In this document: positions 1 to 7,501 of the stretch, piece by piece
Position numbering within the stretch: position 1 is the stretch's first letter
Layout of the letters: every line of letters starts with the position of its first letter
Source: CAMQVM01 sp044433365
Lineage (GTDB): Bacteria; Bacteroidota; Bacteroidia; Bacteroidales; Rikenellaceae
Assembly: GCA_044433365.1 (NCBI GenBank)
Contig: JAWXTR010000040.1
Location: 1-24,570 of the forward strand
Reading direction: 5' to 3'
DNA length: 24,570 nucleotides
The notes under the pieces: generated by a model
Databases searched by the model: none
Told to the model about the DNA's origin: nothing
The model's input: only the letters and a program-made list of their open reading frames with translations
Program-made: the position numbers and the translations under genes

Positions 1-62
1 CGCTGCTTGCTTAGCTTAACGGCATTCTCTTTAAATGCCTTGTCATAATGTTTTCTTCCCAT
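1..62 (-). CDS. IS3-like transposase OrfA, N-terminal fragment (cut by window edge)
   Basis: Reading leftwards from an ATG at 60-62 gives 20 codons, MGRKHYDKAFKENAVKLSKQ, before the window ends. This matches the start of the helix-turn-helix transposase (HTH_Tnp_1) of IS3-type elements, where a basic N-terminus is followed by a K/R-x-(Y/F)-(S/D)-x-E/A-F-K-x-x-A-V-x-L pattern. OrfA binds the ends of its element. Only the first helix region is visible, so family assignment rests on a short stretch and I cannot tell whether the copy is intact. A -7 box ends only four bases before the ATG, implying a very short or absent leader. Confidence 0.7.
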   Translation of the reverse strand, partial: MGRKHYDKAFKENAVKLSKQ

Positions 63-66
63 AATG

Positions 67-74
67 CAAAGTTA
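67..74 (-). promoter_or_regulatory. Bacteroidota -7 box in front of the transposase
   Basis: The minus strand reads TAACTTTG, a perfect TAnnTTTG. Transcription would start at about position 60, essentially at the ATG. The plus strand carries the same octamer at 88-95, so CAAAGTTAA (67-75) and TTAACTTTG (87-95) form an inverted repeat. This could be part of the element's terminal region. No matching -33 TTTG was seen. Confidence 0.4.
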
Positions 75-216
75 ATAATTTGTTGCTTAACTTTGTCTGC
101 ATCTGGGATAGGTAATTCCATCTCCAATAGCACTTTTAAAAATACACCAATAATTATTTTACCCTACTTAATAAAAAATAGGAGATTAAAAAACATACTC
201 TGTAAATTTAATAGCT

Positions 217-2301
217 CTAATACAGTTCAATACTCTTTGTCGATCCAGCATTTCCACCTTGAGGTAATGCCACTTTTACAATAGTTTTACCATTTTCAGT
301 TTTGGCTTCATTGCCTTGATATTCACCACTAAGCGTGACTACTATTTCTGATAATTTTCTTGTTGGGTCGGCAATTGATAGTGTTAGCCCTTTTTTGTCT
401 TTTTTGTAGAAAACAATAGCGGGCTTGGATAGCTCCATCCCATCTAAAAGTTCAAATTTAGCAGCTTTATATGCCACTGCACCACCAAATTTCTTATCAT
501 TTGATTCAACAATTTGTAATGAGTTTTCATTTGTAATCTTGTAATCAATATTACTACTTAGAGACTTAGTTGTTGTTAATGTGGTGTTTGGAGCCATTAT
601 ATAACAATATTTTCCATTATTTGGCATCTTGCTATGATTTATCCAGAGAGTAAAAATATCGGAAGAGACAACATCTTTTGAAAACTTACTTGAAATTTCA
701 TTCCAAGAACCTGCAACATGCTTGTTTGTAGCTGAAATCGTACCGCCTTGAGGAAAAATATAGCCAATATTGTTGTTCCACACCCATGAGATACTACTAG
801 AGGCGTTAATATCGCTTGTCATAACTCCTTGAGAGGTCATAATATCGCCCTCAGTATATAGTTGATTTACAGAGGTGGTAATCTCGCTTGTAAGATTAGA
901 GGTAATTCCGCTTCCTAAACAGAAAATAAGGTCATCAAAAATAAACCAAGATTTATCGGCATTTACTCCATCTCTAGTGTAGTGCATAGCAGTGATACCA
1001 TCTACTCCATCTGAAACCCCACCAACAAAAGAGCTTTCTATATGATAGCCAGTCCATGTCAAAATTTTAAAAGGTTCGTTGCTTTGAGCTAAAGTTACAC
1101 CAGGTTGTTTGCGCCAATCCCAAAGAGGTGCTATATCGTGATACTCCTTGCCGCTTTGGTAGAGTAGGGCTGCACCATCGCCAGAGTAGTAACCTTTAAG
1201 ATGTTCGTCATTACACGATTCGGCTCCAACAACTCTATCTGAACACATCTTTATTGTGAAAAAATAATCTTTTGTTCGTTTAAGTGTGTAATCCGAACAC
1301 CAAAAGTGTGTGTGTCCTATGGTTTTTTTGTAGTTTTCAATCTTTTCATATTCAGTTTTATACTTGTTATCAACATTTTTGATGATAGATACGGCACTAA
1401 GTAAAGATTTATAACGAATGGCAGGTGCACCCACAGACCATTGACGACCCAGAGAATTTATATCCATTGCACCTTTCCAAACTACCCACTGCTGTCCGTT
1501 CAAAATATAATCTCTAACGATTTTAATCTGTTTTTCGCTATATTCGCAAGATGTACCACTAAAAATTTTAGCCCATTTTACAACATCTCCAACATAAGCA
1601 AGTCCATAATTACCAAACTGCTGCTGTGGACCATGCTGATGGTATGAGTTGTCGGCTTGAATGCCCTCGCCATCTATGCTAATCACCACCTCTTTACGTA
1701 TTTCACTACTTGCAGCGATAATCTCCTCGCTATTTCCGTAAAACACACCTCTTAAAAATACATTTCCCGATAGCCACACTCTATTCTGACCTGTCATATC
1801 TATTTTTGATGTTTGTATGATTGGTCGTACTTTTTGTCTATATTCCTCATTAAGAATATCTTCCATTAAAATTAGTGATGGAGCAACACTTTTAGGTACA
1901 CCAATTCTTCCCTGCCACCAATTAGGGCTTTTGGGACTCATTTTTAACCAGTAATCAATACATTTAAGGTATAAATCGGCAATAGTCTTACTCTTATAAT
2001 AGGGCGATTTTTGGCTACGATAGGCTGAAGCAATTTGCAACATTCGCTCAGCATGTATTATTGGATCCCAACCACTACGTGCTCTGCTATTATAGTCAAT
2101 ATCCGCCCAACTACCCTCAGCAGAGGCACTCATTACAATTTTTTCAATATTATCATTATCCACAAATTGGTCAAGTGTATAATATTCCACAATATTCTGC
2201 TTGAATTTTGCAAAATCGGCTGCTGTGGCATCAGTGTTATAAGCTCCAGCAAATTGAATTGAAAATAGTAGAAAGCTAATGATTGTAAGAAATTTCTTCA
2301 T
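217..2301 (-). CDS. Secreted polysaccharide lyase family 8 (chondroitin AC / hyaluronan lyase-like)
   Basis: The 694-residue protein, close to the roughly 700 residues of chondroitin AC lyases, starts with a signal peptide (about 1-20, cut after AGA). An alpha/alpha-toroid of about 30-340 contains NWWQGRIGVP (127-136), TGQNR (170-174) and DNSYHQHGPQ (217-226). The likely catalytic set by analogy with family PL8 is Asn173, His223, Tyr232 (in GNYG) and Arg286, with Glu361 or Glu366 in the ESCNDE motif. A beta-sandwich 'super-sandwich' part follows, with the family-typical GDG...Y (374-387) and WDWRKQPG (394-401) motifs. PL8 enzymes cleave uronic-acid-containing glycosaminoglycans (or xanthan/alginate in some branches) by beta-elimination, here in the periplasm or outside. 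The exact substrate cannot be read from sequence. It stands alone, without a SusCD pair in view, behind its own promoter and a LacI-like operator. Confidence 0.9.
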   Translation of the reverse strand: MKKFLTIISFLLFSIQFAGAYNTDATAADFAKFKQNIVEYYTLDQFVDNDNIEKIVMSASAEGSWADIDYNSRARSGWDPIIHAERMLQIASAYRSQKSPYYKSKTIADLYLKCIDYWLKMSPKSPNWWQGRIGVPKSVAPSLILMEDILNEEYRQKVRPIIQTSKIDMTGQNRVWLSGNVFLRGVFYGNSEEIIAASSEIRKEVVISIDGEGIQADNSYHQHGPQQQFGNYGLAYVGDVVKWAKIFSGTSCEYSEKQIKIVRDYILNGQQWVVWKGAMDINSLGRQWSVGAPAIRYKSLLSAVSIIKNVDNKYKTEYEKIENYKKTIGHTHFWCSDYTLKRTKDYFFTIKMCSDRVVGAESCNDEHLKGYYSGDGAALLYQSGKEYHDIAPLWDWRKQPGVTLAQSNEPFKILTWTGYHIESSFVGGVSDGVDGITAMHYTRDGVNADKSWFIFDDLIFCLGSGITSNLTSEITTSVNQLYTEGDIMTSQGVMTSDINASSSISWVWNNNIGYIFPQGGTISATNKHVAGSWNEISSKFSKDVVSSDIFTLWINHSKMPNNGKYCYIMAPNTTLTTTKSLSSNIDYKITNENSLQIVESNDKKFGGAVAYKAAKFELLDGMELSKPAIVFYKKDKKGLTLSIADPTRKLSEIVVTLSGEYQGNEAKTENGKTIVKVALPQGGNAGSTKSIELY

Positions 2302-2322
2302 AAGTTTATGGTTTTAGGTTAC

Positions 2323-2334
2323 GAAAACGTTTTC
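2323..2334. promoter_or_regulatory. LacI-family-like operator at the lyase promoter
   Basis: GAAAACGTTTTC is a perfect 12-bp palindrome with the central CG typical of LacI/CcpA-type operators. It begins about 7 bases downstream of the lyase -7 box, so a bound protein would cover the transcription start. No LacI-family gene lies in the window. The assignment is inferred from motif shape and position only. Confidence 0.45.
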
Positions 2335-2340
2335 ATAGTG

Positions 2341-2348
2341 CAAAGTTA
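2341..2348 (-). promoter_or_regulatory. Bacteroidota -7 box for the PL8 lyase
   Basis: The minus strand reads TAACTTTG, matching TAnnTTTG. Expected transcription start is near 2334, giving a leader of about 33 nt. The -33 region is a run of T and A inside the upstream tmk terminator and has no TTTG, which suggests a weak or activator-dependent promoter. Confidence 0.55.
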
Positions 2349-2365
2349 TAATTTTTTTTATAAAA

Positions 2366-2404
2366 AAAGGGTATTAAAAAGATTTTTTCTTTTTAATACC
2401 CTTT
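2366..2404 (-). terminator. Strong intrinsic terminator after tmk
   Basis: A perfect 17-bp stem (2366-2382 with 2388-2404) with a 5-nt loop is followed on the minus strand by a run of seven T. It lies 26 bases past the tmk stop and directly upstream of the lyase promoter, so it should insulate the lyase from suf-tmk read-through. Confidence 0.85.
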
Positions 2405-2429
2405 ATAATTTGATTTATTCGATTTTATG

Positions 2430-3107
2430 TTATTTGTTGCACATTACAGTTTCCAAAATTTTATCAAAAATAATTTCAGGCGCAAGCATATCGCCCTTAT
2501 CATCACAACATTCAACCACCTTAAATCGCTCATCTCTATGAATTTGAGCCAGATATGTTTGGCGCACTTTCTCTTGAAACGAGAGTGACGACTCATGTAT
2601 ATCTTGTTTGCCATTTAAATATGCTCTATCATCACCCTCACGCTCAGAGGTAAGACTTTTTTCGGTAAATTTAAATGGTACATCTAAAAAGATAGAAATA
2701 TCGGGCGATATAATTTTGTTGTTGTTGTATTCTAAATCGAAAATCCACTCACGAAGTCGTTCTCGCTCAGTATCATCCTCAATTTTAGCACATTGATAGG
2801 CTATATTTGAGTATACATAGCGATCGACTATCACACATTTGCCCTCTTTTAACCAACCCTTTATCATATCCGAAGCGTTAGCCCTATCACCAGCATATAA
2901 TGTAGCCACTAAATAGGGGTCGACGCTATCTAAAGTACCAAAATCGCCACGTAGAAAACGAGCAACCAATTCTCCATAAAATGGAGCATCAAAACGTGGA
3001 AAGTGAACATATTCACTATCAATTCCCTTAGTTGCAAGATGTTGACGTAGTAGTTTTACTTGGGTAGATTTACCAGCTCCATCAAGTCCTTCAATTACTA
3101 AAAACAT
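2430..3107 (-). CDS. tmk: Thymidylate (dTMP) kinase
   Basis: Phosphorylates dTMP to dTDP with ATP in the cytoplasm, an essential step to dTTP. The 225-residue protein opens with the P-loop GLDGAGKST (7-15). It has the FPRFD substrate-pocket segment (36-40) and the DRY motif with following SN (95-101), both diagnostic of Tmk. A lid segment with basic residues follows (about 153-172). It is slightly longer than the usual 205-215 residues. It sits 71 bases after sufS and ends in a strong terminator, so it is probably the last gene of the suf transcript. There is no functional link to Fe-S assembly that I know of. Confidence 0.95.
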   Translation of the reverse strand: MFLVIEGLDGAGKSTQVKLLRQHLATKGIDSEYVHFPRFDAPFYGELVARFLRGDFGTLDSVDPYLVATLYAGDRANASDMIKGWLKEGKCVIVDRYVYSNIAYQCAKIEDDTERERLREWIFDLEYNNNKIISPDISIFLDVPFKFTEKSLTSEREGDDRAYLNGKQDIHESSLSFQEKVRQTYLAQIHRDERFKVVECCDDKGDMLAPEIIFDKILETVMCNK

Positions 3108-3120
3108 ATTTTTAAAAATT

Positions 3121-3177
3121 TAATTCATAATTAACAATGCAAATAATTATGCATTATGAATTATGTATTATGAATTA
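3121..3177. repeat. AT-rich palindromic repeat, copy 1 (sufS-tmk gap)
   Basis: The gap holds two direct copies of ATTATGAATTA (3153-3163, 3167-3177) and an inverted copy (3121-3131). The stretch AATTATGCATTATG (3145-3158) recurs exactly at 5972-5985 in the sufC-sufB gap, so this is a dispersed repeat rather than random AT-rich sequence. Confidence 0.6.
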
Positions 3178-3178
3178 A

Positions 3179-4393
3179 TTATCTCAGCATTCCAACTGCT
3201 ACTTCAATAGCAGCACAAAGCTTATCGACATCATCAAACGAGTTGTAAAGCGCAAACGAGGCTCTTACACATCCAGTCATACCAAAATGTTGCATTACGG
3301 GCTGTGCGCAATGTGTGCCACTTCTTACTGCAATACCCTGTTTGTCGAGAAGCAAAGCCAAATCAAAAGGATGTATTCCCTCAATATTAAAACTAACTAT
3401 TGCGCTTCGATTTTCGGCATTTCCAAAAATTCTAATACCCTCAATTTTAGAAATTTGCTCTATTGCATAGCTACAAAGAGCTTTTTCTGATTTTAGGATA
3501 TTGTCGACTCCTAAGCTCTCAATATATTCGATAGCTGTAGCCAAACCAATTGCACCAATATAGTTAGTTGTACCAGCCTCAAATTTTAGTGGAAGCTCAG
3601 CATAAGTTGTCTTTTCAAAAGTTACCGTTGCAACCATATCACCACCACCCATATAAGGGGGCATCATCTCTAGTAGCTCCTCCTTTGCATAAAGAATACC
3701 GATTCCTGTAGGTCCATAAAGTTTATGACCTGAAAAGGCAAAAAAGTCGCAATCAAGAGCGGTAACATCCACTTTTGAGTGTACAATTCCTTGACAACCG
3801 TCGACCAAAACCTTAGCTCCACGCTCATGCGCAGTTTTGATGATAAAATCGAGGTCGTTTATTGTTCCAAGAACGTTAGAGATAGCTGTAACAGCCACTA
3901 TTTTACATTTTGGCGTTAAAATATCAAGATATTTTTCGATTATAAGCTCACCATTCTCATCAAATGGAATAACCTTTAGCTCAGCACCTGTACGCTCACA
4001 AAGTAGCTGCCAAGGTACTATATTTGAGTGGTGTTCCATCTCAGACACGAGGATATGGTCGCCTTTTTCGATAAAAGTACCATACGACGAGGCAACTAGA
4101 TTAATCGAAGCGGTAGTACCAGAGGTAAACACCACACTTTTAATGCTTTTTGCTCCGATAAAATTTGTTATCGTCTCACGAGCCTTTTCATACTGCTCAG
4201 TCACCTTATTGCTCATATAATGGGCACCACGATGAATATTTGCGTTACACTCTGAAAGCAAATAGTTTGTCGTATCGATAACAGATTGTGGTTTTTGCGA
4301 AGTCGCACCACTATCTAAATAGACCAAATCACGTCCGTTAACTCTCTGAGAGAGAATTGGGAAGTCGCTTTTAATTTTTTTAATATCTAACAT
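3179..4393 (-). CDS. sufS: Cysteine desulfurase SufS
   Basis: PLP-dependent class V aminotransferase-fold enzyme that removes sulfur from L-cysteine and supplies persulfide to the SufBCD scaffold in the cytoplasm. At 404 residues it has the family's standard length. Visible motifs are MEHHSN (119-124) with the PLP-stacking histidine, the PLP-binding DG at 198-199, SGHKLYGP with Schiff-base Lys224, and RSGTHCAQP (357-365) with catalytic Cys362 of the group II (SufS/CsdA) type. It starts 39 bases after sufD, with a copy of the TTTTAGAAGTTCCC-type repeat in that gap. No SufE or SufU sulfur acceptor is visible in the window. Confidence 0.96.
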   Translation of the reverse strand: MLDIKKIKSDFPILSQRVNGRDLVYLDSGATSQKPQSVIDTTNYLLSECNANIHRGAHYMSNKVTEQYEKARETITNFIGAKSIKSVVFTSGTTASINLVASSYGTFIEKGDHILVSEMEHHSNIVPWQLLCERTGAELKVIPFDENGELIIEKYLDILTPKCKIVAVTAISNVLGTINDLDFIIKTAHERGAKVLVDGCQGIVHSKVDVTALDCDFFAFSGHKLYGPTGIGILYAKEELLEMMPPYMGGGDMVATVTFEKTTYAELPLKFEAGTTNYIGAIGLATAIEYIESLGVDNILKSEKALCSYAIEQISKIEGIRIFGNAENRSAIVSFNIEGIHPFDLALLLDKQGIAVRSGTHCAQPVMQHFGMTGCVRASFALYNSFDDVDKLCAAIEVAVGMLR

Positions 4394-4416
4394 CGCTATC
4401 TATTTTATAGCAGGTA

Positions 4417-4440
4417 AATTTTAGAAGTTTCCTTAAAGAA
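4417..4440. repeat. Gene-end repeat R1 (sufD stop)
   Basis: Contains TTTTAGAAGTTTCCTTAAAG, one base from the core TTTTAGAAGTTCCCTTAAA. It covers the sufD stop codon (TAA, 4433-4435) and lies within the suf operon. Confidence 0.6.
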
Positions 4441-5167
4441 CCACATCATGAATTTCATCCACAATAATCTGCTCAGCAGCTTCTAAAAGCTCCCTATTTC
4501 CAATATTTTCAAGAATATCAACTGCAAAACTCTCTATCTGCAACTTTCTTGCATTTTCAAGAGAGATACCTCTTTGTCGCATATAGAAAATCTCCTCTTC
4601 GTTAAGCATACCAGTTGTCGAACCGTGCGAACACTTAACATCATCGGCGTAAATCTCCAACCAAGGGTTGGATTTTATACGTGCAGAGTCAGAAAGTAGT
4701 AGGTTTTTATTCTGTTGCTCAGCCGAAATTGCTGCTGTGCCCTCTGCGATATATACTGTACCCTCGAAAAGTGTCGAAGAGCTTGCCGCACCTATACATT
4801 TTATCTTTTGACCGCTTTCGGTGTGAGATTTTAGATGTTTTATGTAGGTTACAAAAGAGATATTTTCGCTCTCTTTACCAACCGTTACTCCATAAATATC
4901 AACATCTGAACCTTCGCCCAAAAGTTGTACGAAATATCTATTTTTCGACTCATTATATTTTAATGATACCACCTTTGCATAAGAGCCACTACCTAAATCA
5001 ATCTCAAGGTTGCACTCGCTGCTAAAGTCGACAATCTCTACCGAGACTCCATCAGCAACTACAAACTTAACTGCTCCTTTTCCCTCAATTTTATATGTTG
5101 AAGCGGTCGTAACAGCTATCTCCGTACTATTTTGAGAGATATTTATTATCTCAAAACCACTACTCAT
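4433..5167 (-). CDS. sufD: Fe-S assembly scaffold SufD, compact form
   Basis: SufD partners SufB and SufC in the cytoplasmic Fe-S assembly complex. This copy has 244 residues, while SufD proteins are usually above 400. It retains the beta-helix core and the diagnostic C-terminal block: CSHGSTTGMLNEEEIFYMRQRG (about 179-200), including the His of CSHG that aligns with the cluster-assembly histidine of E. coli SufD. The C-terminal helices follow. What is short is the N-terminal side. The start is fixed by an 8-bp overlap with the sufC stop (ATGAGTAG), so a longer 5' end is unlikely. The position between sufC and sufS is the normal one. It may be a natural short form rather than a truncation. 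Confidence 0.9.
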   Translation of the reverse strand: MSSGFEIINISQNSTEIAVTTASTYKIEGKGAVKFVVADGVSVEIVDFSSECNLEIDLGSGSYAKVVSLKYNESKNRYFVQLLGEGSDVDIYGVTVGKESENISFVTYIKHLKSHTESGQKIKCIGAASSSTLFEGTVYIAEGTAAISAEQQNKNLLLSDSARIKSNPWLEIYADDVKCSHGSTTGMLNEEEIFYMRQRGISLENARKLQIESFAVDILENIGNRELLEAAEQIIVDEIHDVVL

Positions 5168-5915
5168 TGTCGTAATCTTTAATCAACCAATCGTAACCTC
5201 TCTCCTCTAGTTCCAAAGCAAGCTCTTTGCCAGCAGAGTGTATAATTCGCCCTTTGTAAAGAACATGCACAAAATCAGGAACAATATAGTCTAAAAGACG
5301 TTGGTAGTGAGTAATTACAACCGTTGCATTCTCTGGCGATTTTAGGCGTGTTACACCTGTTGCAACCACACGTAGAGCGTCAATATCAAGACCACTATCA
5401 GTTTCATCCAAAATAGATAGTTTTGGCTCTAACATAGCCATCTGGAAAATTTCGTTACGCTTTTTTTCGCCTCCCGAAAAGCCCTCGTTTACGCTTCGTG
5501 AGATTAATCTTGAATCTATCTCTACGATTGCACTCTTTTCACGCATAAGTTTTAAAAACTCACCTGCAGTGTAAGGTTCAAGACCCATATTTTTGCGTTT
5601 TTCAGCAAGTGCAGCCTTTAAAAAGTTTGCCATGCTAAGACCGGGAATCTCAACAGGGTATTGAAATCCAAGGAAAAGACCTAGATGAGCACGCTCTTCG
5701 ATAGATAGCTCCAATAAATCTTTATCACAAAACTCAACCGAACCTTTTGTTACGCTAAATTTTTCTTTACCAGCTAAAACCGATGCTAAAGTACTTTTAC
5801 CAGAGCCATTAGGACCCATAATAGCGTGTACTTCACCAGCATTTACCGTTAAATTTATCCCTTTTAATATCTCTTTATCCTCAACTGAGGCGTGTAAATC
5901 TGTTATTTTTAACAT
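5160..5915 (-). CDS. sufC: Fe-S assembly ATPase SufC
   Basis: Cytosolic ABC-type ATPase that drives SufB-SufD rearrangement during cluster assembly. The 251 residues are normal length. Walker A is GPNGSGKST (34-42), the signature is FSGGEKKR (146-153), Walker B plus D-loop is LSILDETDSGLDIDAL (167-182, with the SufC-typical ETDSGLD), and the switch histidine is His203. It overlaps sufD by 8 bp, which implies translational coupling. Confidence 0.97.
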   Translation of the reverse strand: MLKITDLHASVEDKEILKGINLTVNAGEVHAIMGPNGSGKSTLASVLAGKEKFSVTKGSVEFCDKDLLELSIEERAHLGLFLGFQYPVEIPGLSMANFLKAALAEKRKNMGLEPYTAGEFLKLMREKSAIVEIDSRLISRSVNEGFSGGEKKRNEIFQMAMLEPKLSILDETDSGLDIDALRVVATGVTRLKSPENATVVITHYQRLLDYIVPDFVHVLYKGRIIHSAGKELALELEERGYDWLIKDYDNE

Positions 5916-5927
5916 AATCCTTAATTA

Positions 5928-6004
5928 TTAATGCATAATGCATAATTCATAATTATGCATTATACATTAAAAATTATGCATTATGCATTATGAATTATGA
6001 ATTA
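5928..6004. repeat. AT-rich palindromic repeat, copy 2 (sufB-sufC gap)
   Basis: Two 20-bp arms (5928-5947 and 5951-5970) are inverted with one mismatch around a CAT centre. They are followed by tandem ATTATGCATT and ATTATGAATT units (5972-6004). The tail matches the element at 3145-3177. The 92-bp gap in an otherwise tight operon is almost entirely this element. Confidence 0.65.
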
Positions 6005-6007
6005 AAA

Positions 6008-7438
6008 TTACCCTACGCTTCCTTCCAAGCTAATAGAGAGCAGTTTTTGAGCCTCAACAGCAAATTCAAATGGAAGTTTGTTAAGCACCTCTTTGGCATA
6101 TCCATTTACAATTAATCCTACTGCCTCTTCGGTCGAAATTCCTCTCTGATTGCAGTAAAATAGCTGATCTTCGCTAATTTTAGAGGTTGTAGCCTCATGT
6201 TCTACCACAGCGGTACGATTTTTTACATCCATATAGGGGAAAGTGTGCGCTCCACAAGTCGAACCAATAAGCAGTGAATCACATTGTGAGTAGTTTCTAC
6301 AATTTTCAGCCTTTGCACCTATTGAAACCAATCCACGATAGCTATTTTGGCTTTTTCCTGCCGAAATACCTTTCGAAACAATTCTACTACGGCTTCCGCT
6401 ACCTAAATGCACCATTTTTGTGCCTGTATCAGCCTGTTGGTAGTTGTTTGTAAGAGCTATTGAATAAAATTCACCTATACTATTTTCGCCAGCAAGTACA
6501 CAACTTGGATATTTCCACGTTATAGCCGAACCAGTCTCAACTTGTGTCCACGAAAGTTTGGAATTTGCACCTCTACAAATTCCTCGTTTCGTTACAAAGT
6601 TGTAGATACCTCCAACTCCATTTTTATCACCCGGATACCAGTTTTGAACTGTAGAGTATTTCACCTCAGCATCTTTTTCAACAAAAATCTCTACAATTGC
6701 AGCATGTAGCTGATTTTCATCACGCATAGGTGCAGTACAACCCTCTAAGTAACTAACATAGCTACCCTCATCGGCAATAATCATTGTGCGCTCAAACTGT
6801 CCTGTATTTGCAGCATTAATTCTAAAGTAGGTAGATAGCTCCATAGGACATCTAACCCCTTTAGGTATGTAGCAAAACGACCCATCCGAGAAAACCGCTG
6901 AGTTTAGAGCTGCAAAATAGTTGTCAGTGTACGATACTATACGTCCTAAATGGTTTTTTACAAGCTCTGGATGCTCTTTTACAGCCTCTGAAAACGAACA
7001 AAATATAATACCTTTTTCGGCTAAAGTCTCACGAAAGGTGGTTTTTACCGACACTGAGTCGATTACTGCATCTACAGCAACTCCTGCAAGTACTTTTTGC
7101 TCTGAAAGCGGAATGCCGAGCTTTTCGAAAGTCTCTAAAAGCTCTGGGTCTACTTCATCAAGGCTAGCCAACTCTTTTTTCTTTTTCGGCTCACTATAAT
7201 AGATAATATCGTCAAAATCTATTGCTGGAATGTTAAGATGTGCCCAATCTGGCATCTCCATCTGTTTCCAGTAGCGATATGCCTCTAATCGAAATTCGGT
7301 CAACCACTCTGGTTCCTGTTTCTTCTGAGAGATTATTCTTACAGTCTCCTCACTTAAACCTTTAGCTATCTGGCTATTTTCAATATCGGTTACAAAACCG
7401 TATTTATATTCGCCACCCTCTTCTATTATCTCTTTCAT
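6008..7438 (-). CDS. sufB: Fe-S assembly scaffold SufB
   Basis: Scaffold on which the nascent cluster is built, in complex with SufC and SufD. The 476 residues match the family's length. The conserved core is easily seen: YIPKGVRCPMELSTYFRIN (190-208), EGCTAPMRDENQLHAA (232-247), and the C-terminal block STCGAHTFPYMDVKNRTA with VEHEATTSKISEDQLFYCNQRG. Cys395 in STCGAHT aligns with the E. coli SufB cysteine that receives sulfur. It is the first suf gene. It lies 63 bases after the pseudouridine synthase gene, and no clear -7 box was found there, so co-transcription with that gene is possible. Confidence 0.97.
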   Translation of the reverse strand: MKEIIEEGGEYKYGFVTDIENSQIAKGLSEETVRIISQKKQEPEWLTEFRLEAYRYWKQMEMPDWAHLNIPAIDFDDIIYYSEPKKKKELASLDEVDPELLETFEKLGIPLSEQKVLAGVAVDAVIDSVSVKTTFRETLAEKGIIFCSFSEAVKEHPELVKNHLGRIVSYTDNYFAALNSAVFSDGSFCYIPKGVRCPMELSTYFRINAANTGQFERTMIIADEGSYVSYLEGCTAPMRDENQLHAAIVEIFVEKDAEVKYSTVQNWYPGDKNGVGGIYNFVTKRGICRGANSKLSWTQVETGSAITWKYPSCVLAGENSIGEFYSIALTNNYQQADTGTKMVHLGSGSRSRIVSKGISAGKSQNSYRGLVSIGAKAENCRNYSQCDSLLIGSTCGAHTFPYMDVKNRTAVVEHEATTSKISEDQLFYCNQRGISTEEAVGLIVNGYAKEVLNKLPFEFAVEAQKLLSISLEGSVG

Positions 7439-7463
7439 CTTTAAACTAATGGAAATTGTTCAA

Positions 7464-7492
7464 GGGAATTTTAAGTATAAACTTAAAATCCC
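7464..7492. other. Inverted repeat between rluB-like gene and sufB
   Basis: GGGAATTTTAAGT (7464-7476) pairs with ACTTAAAATCCC (7481-7492) around a 4-nt loop with one bulged A. No T-run follows on the minus strand, so it is a weak terminator candidate or an mRNA structure ahead of sufB. It loosely resembles the AAGGGAA...TAAAA halves of the gene-end repeat family. Confidence 0.4.
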
Positions 7493-7501
7493 CTAAAACA
7501 A

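Noticed and set aside
7439..7501. Separate promoter for sufB
   Set aside because: TAAGTTTA is close to a -7 box but lacks the final G and a -33 TTTG at correct spacing.
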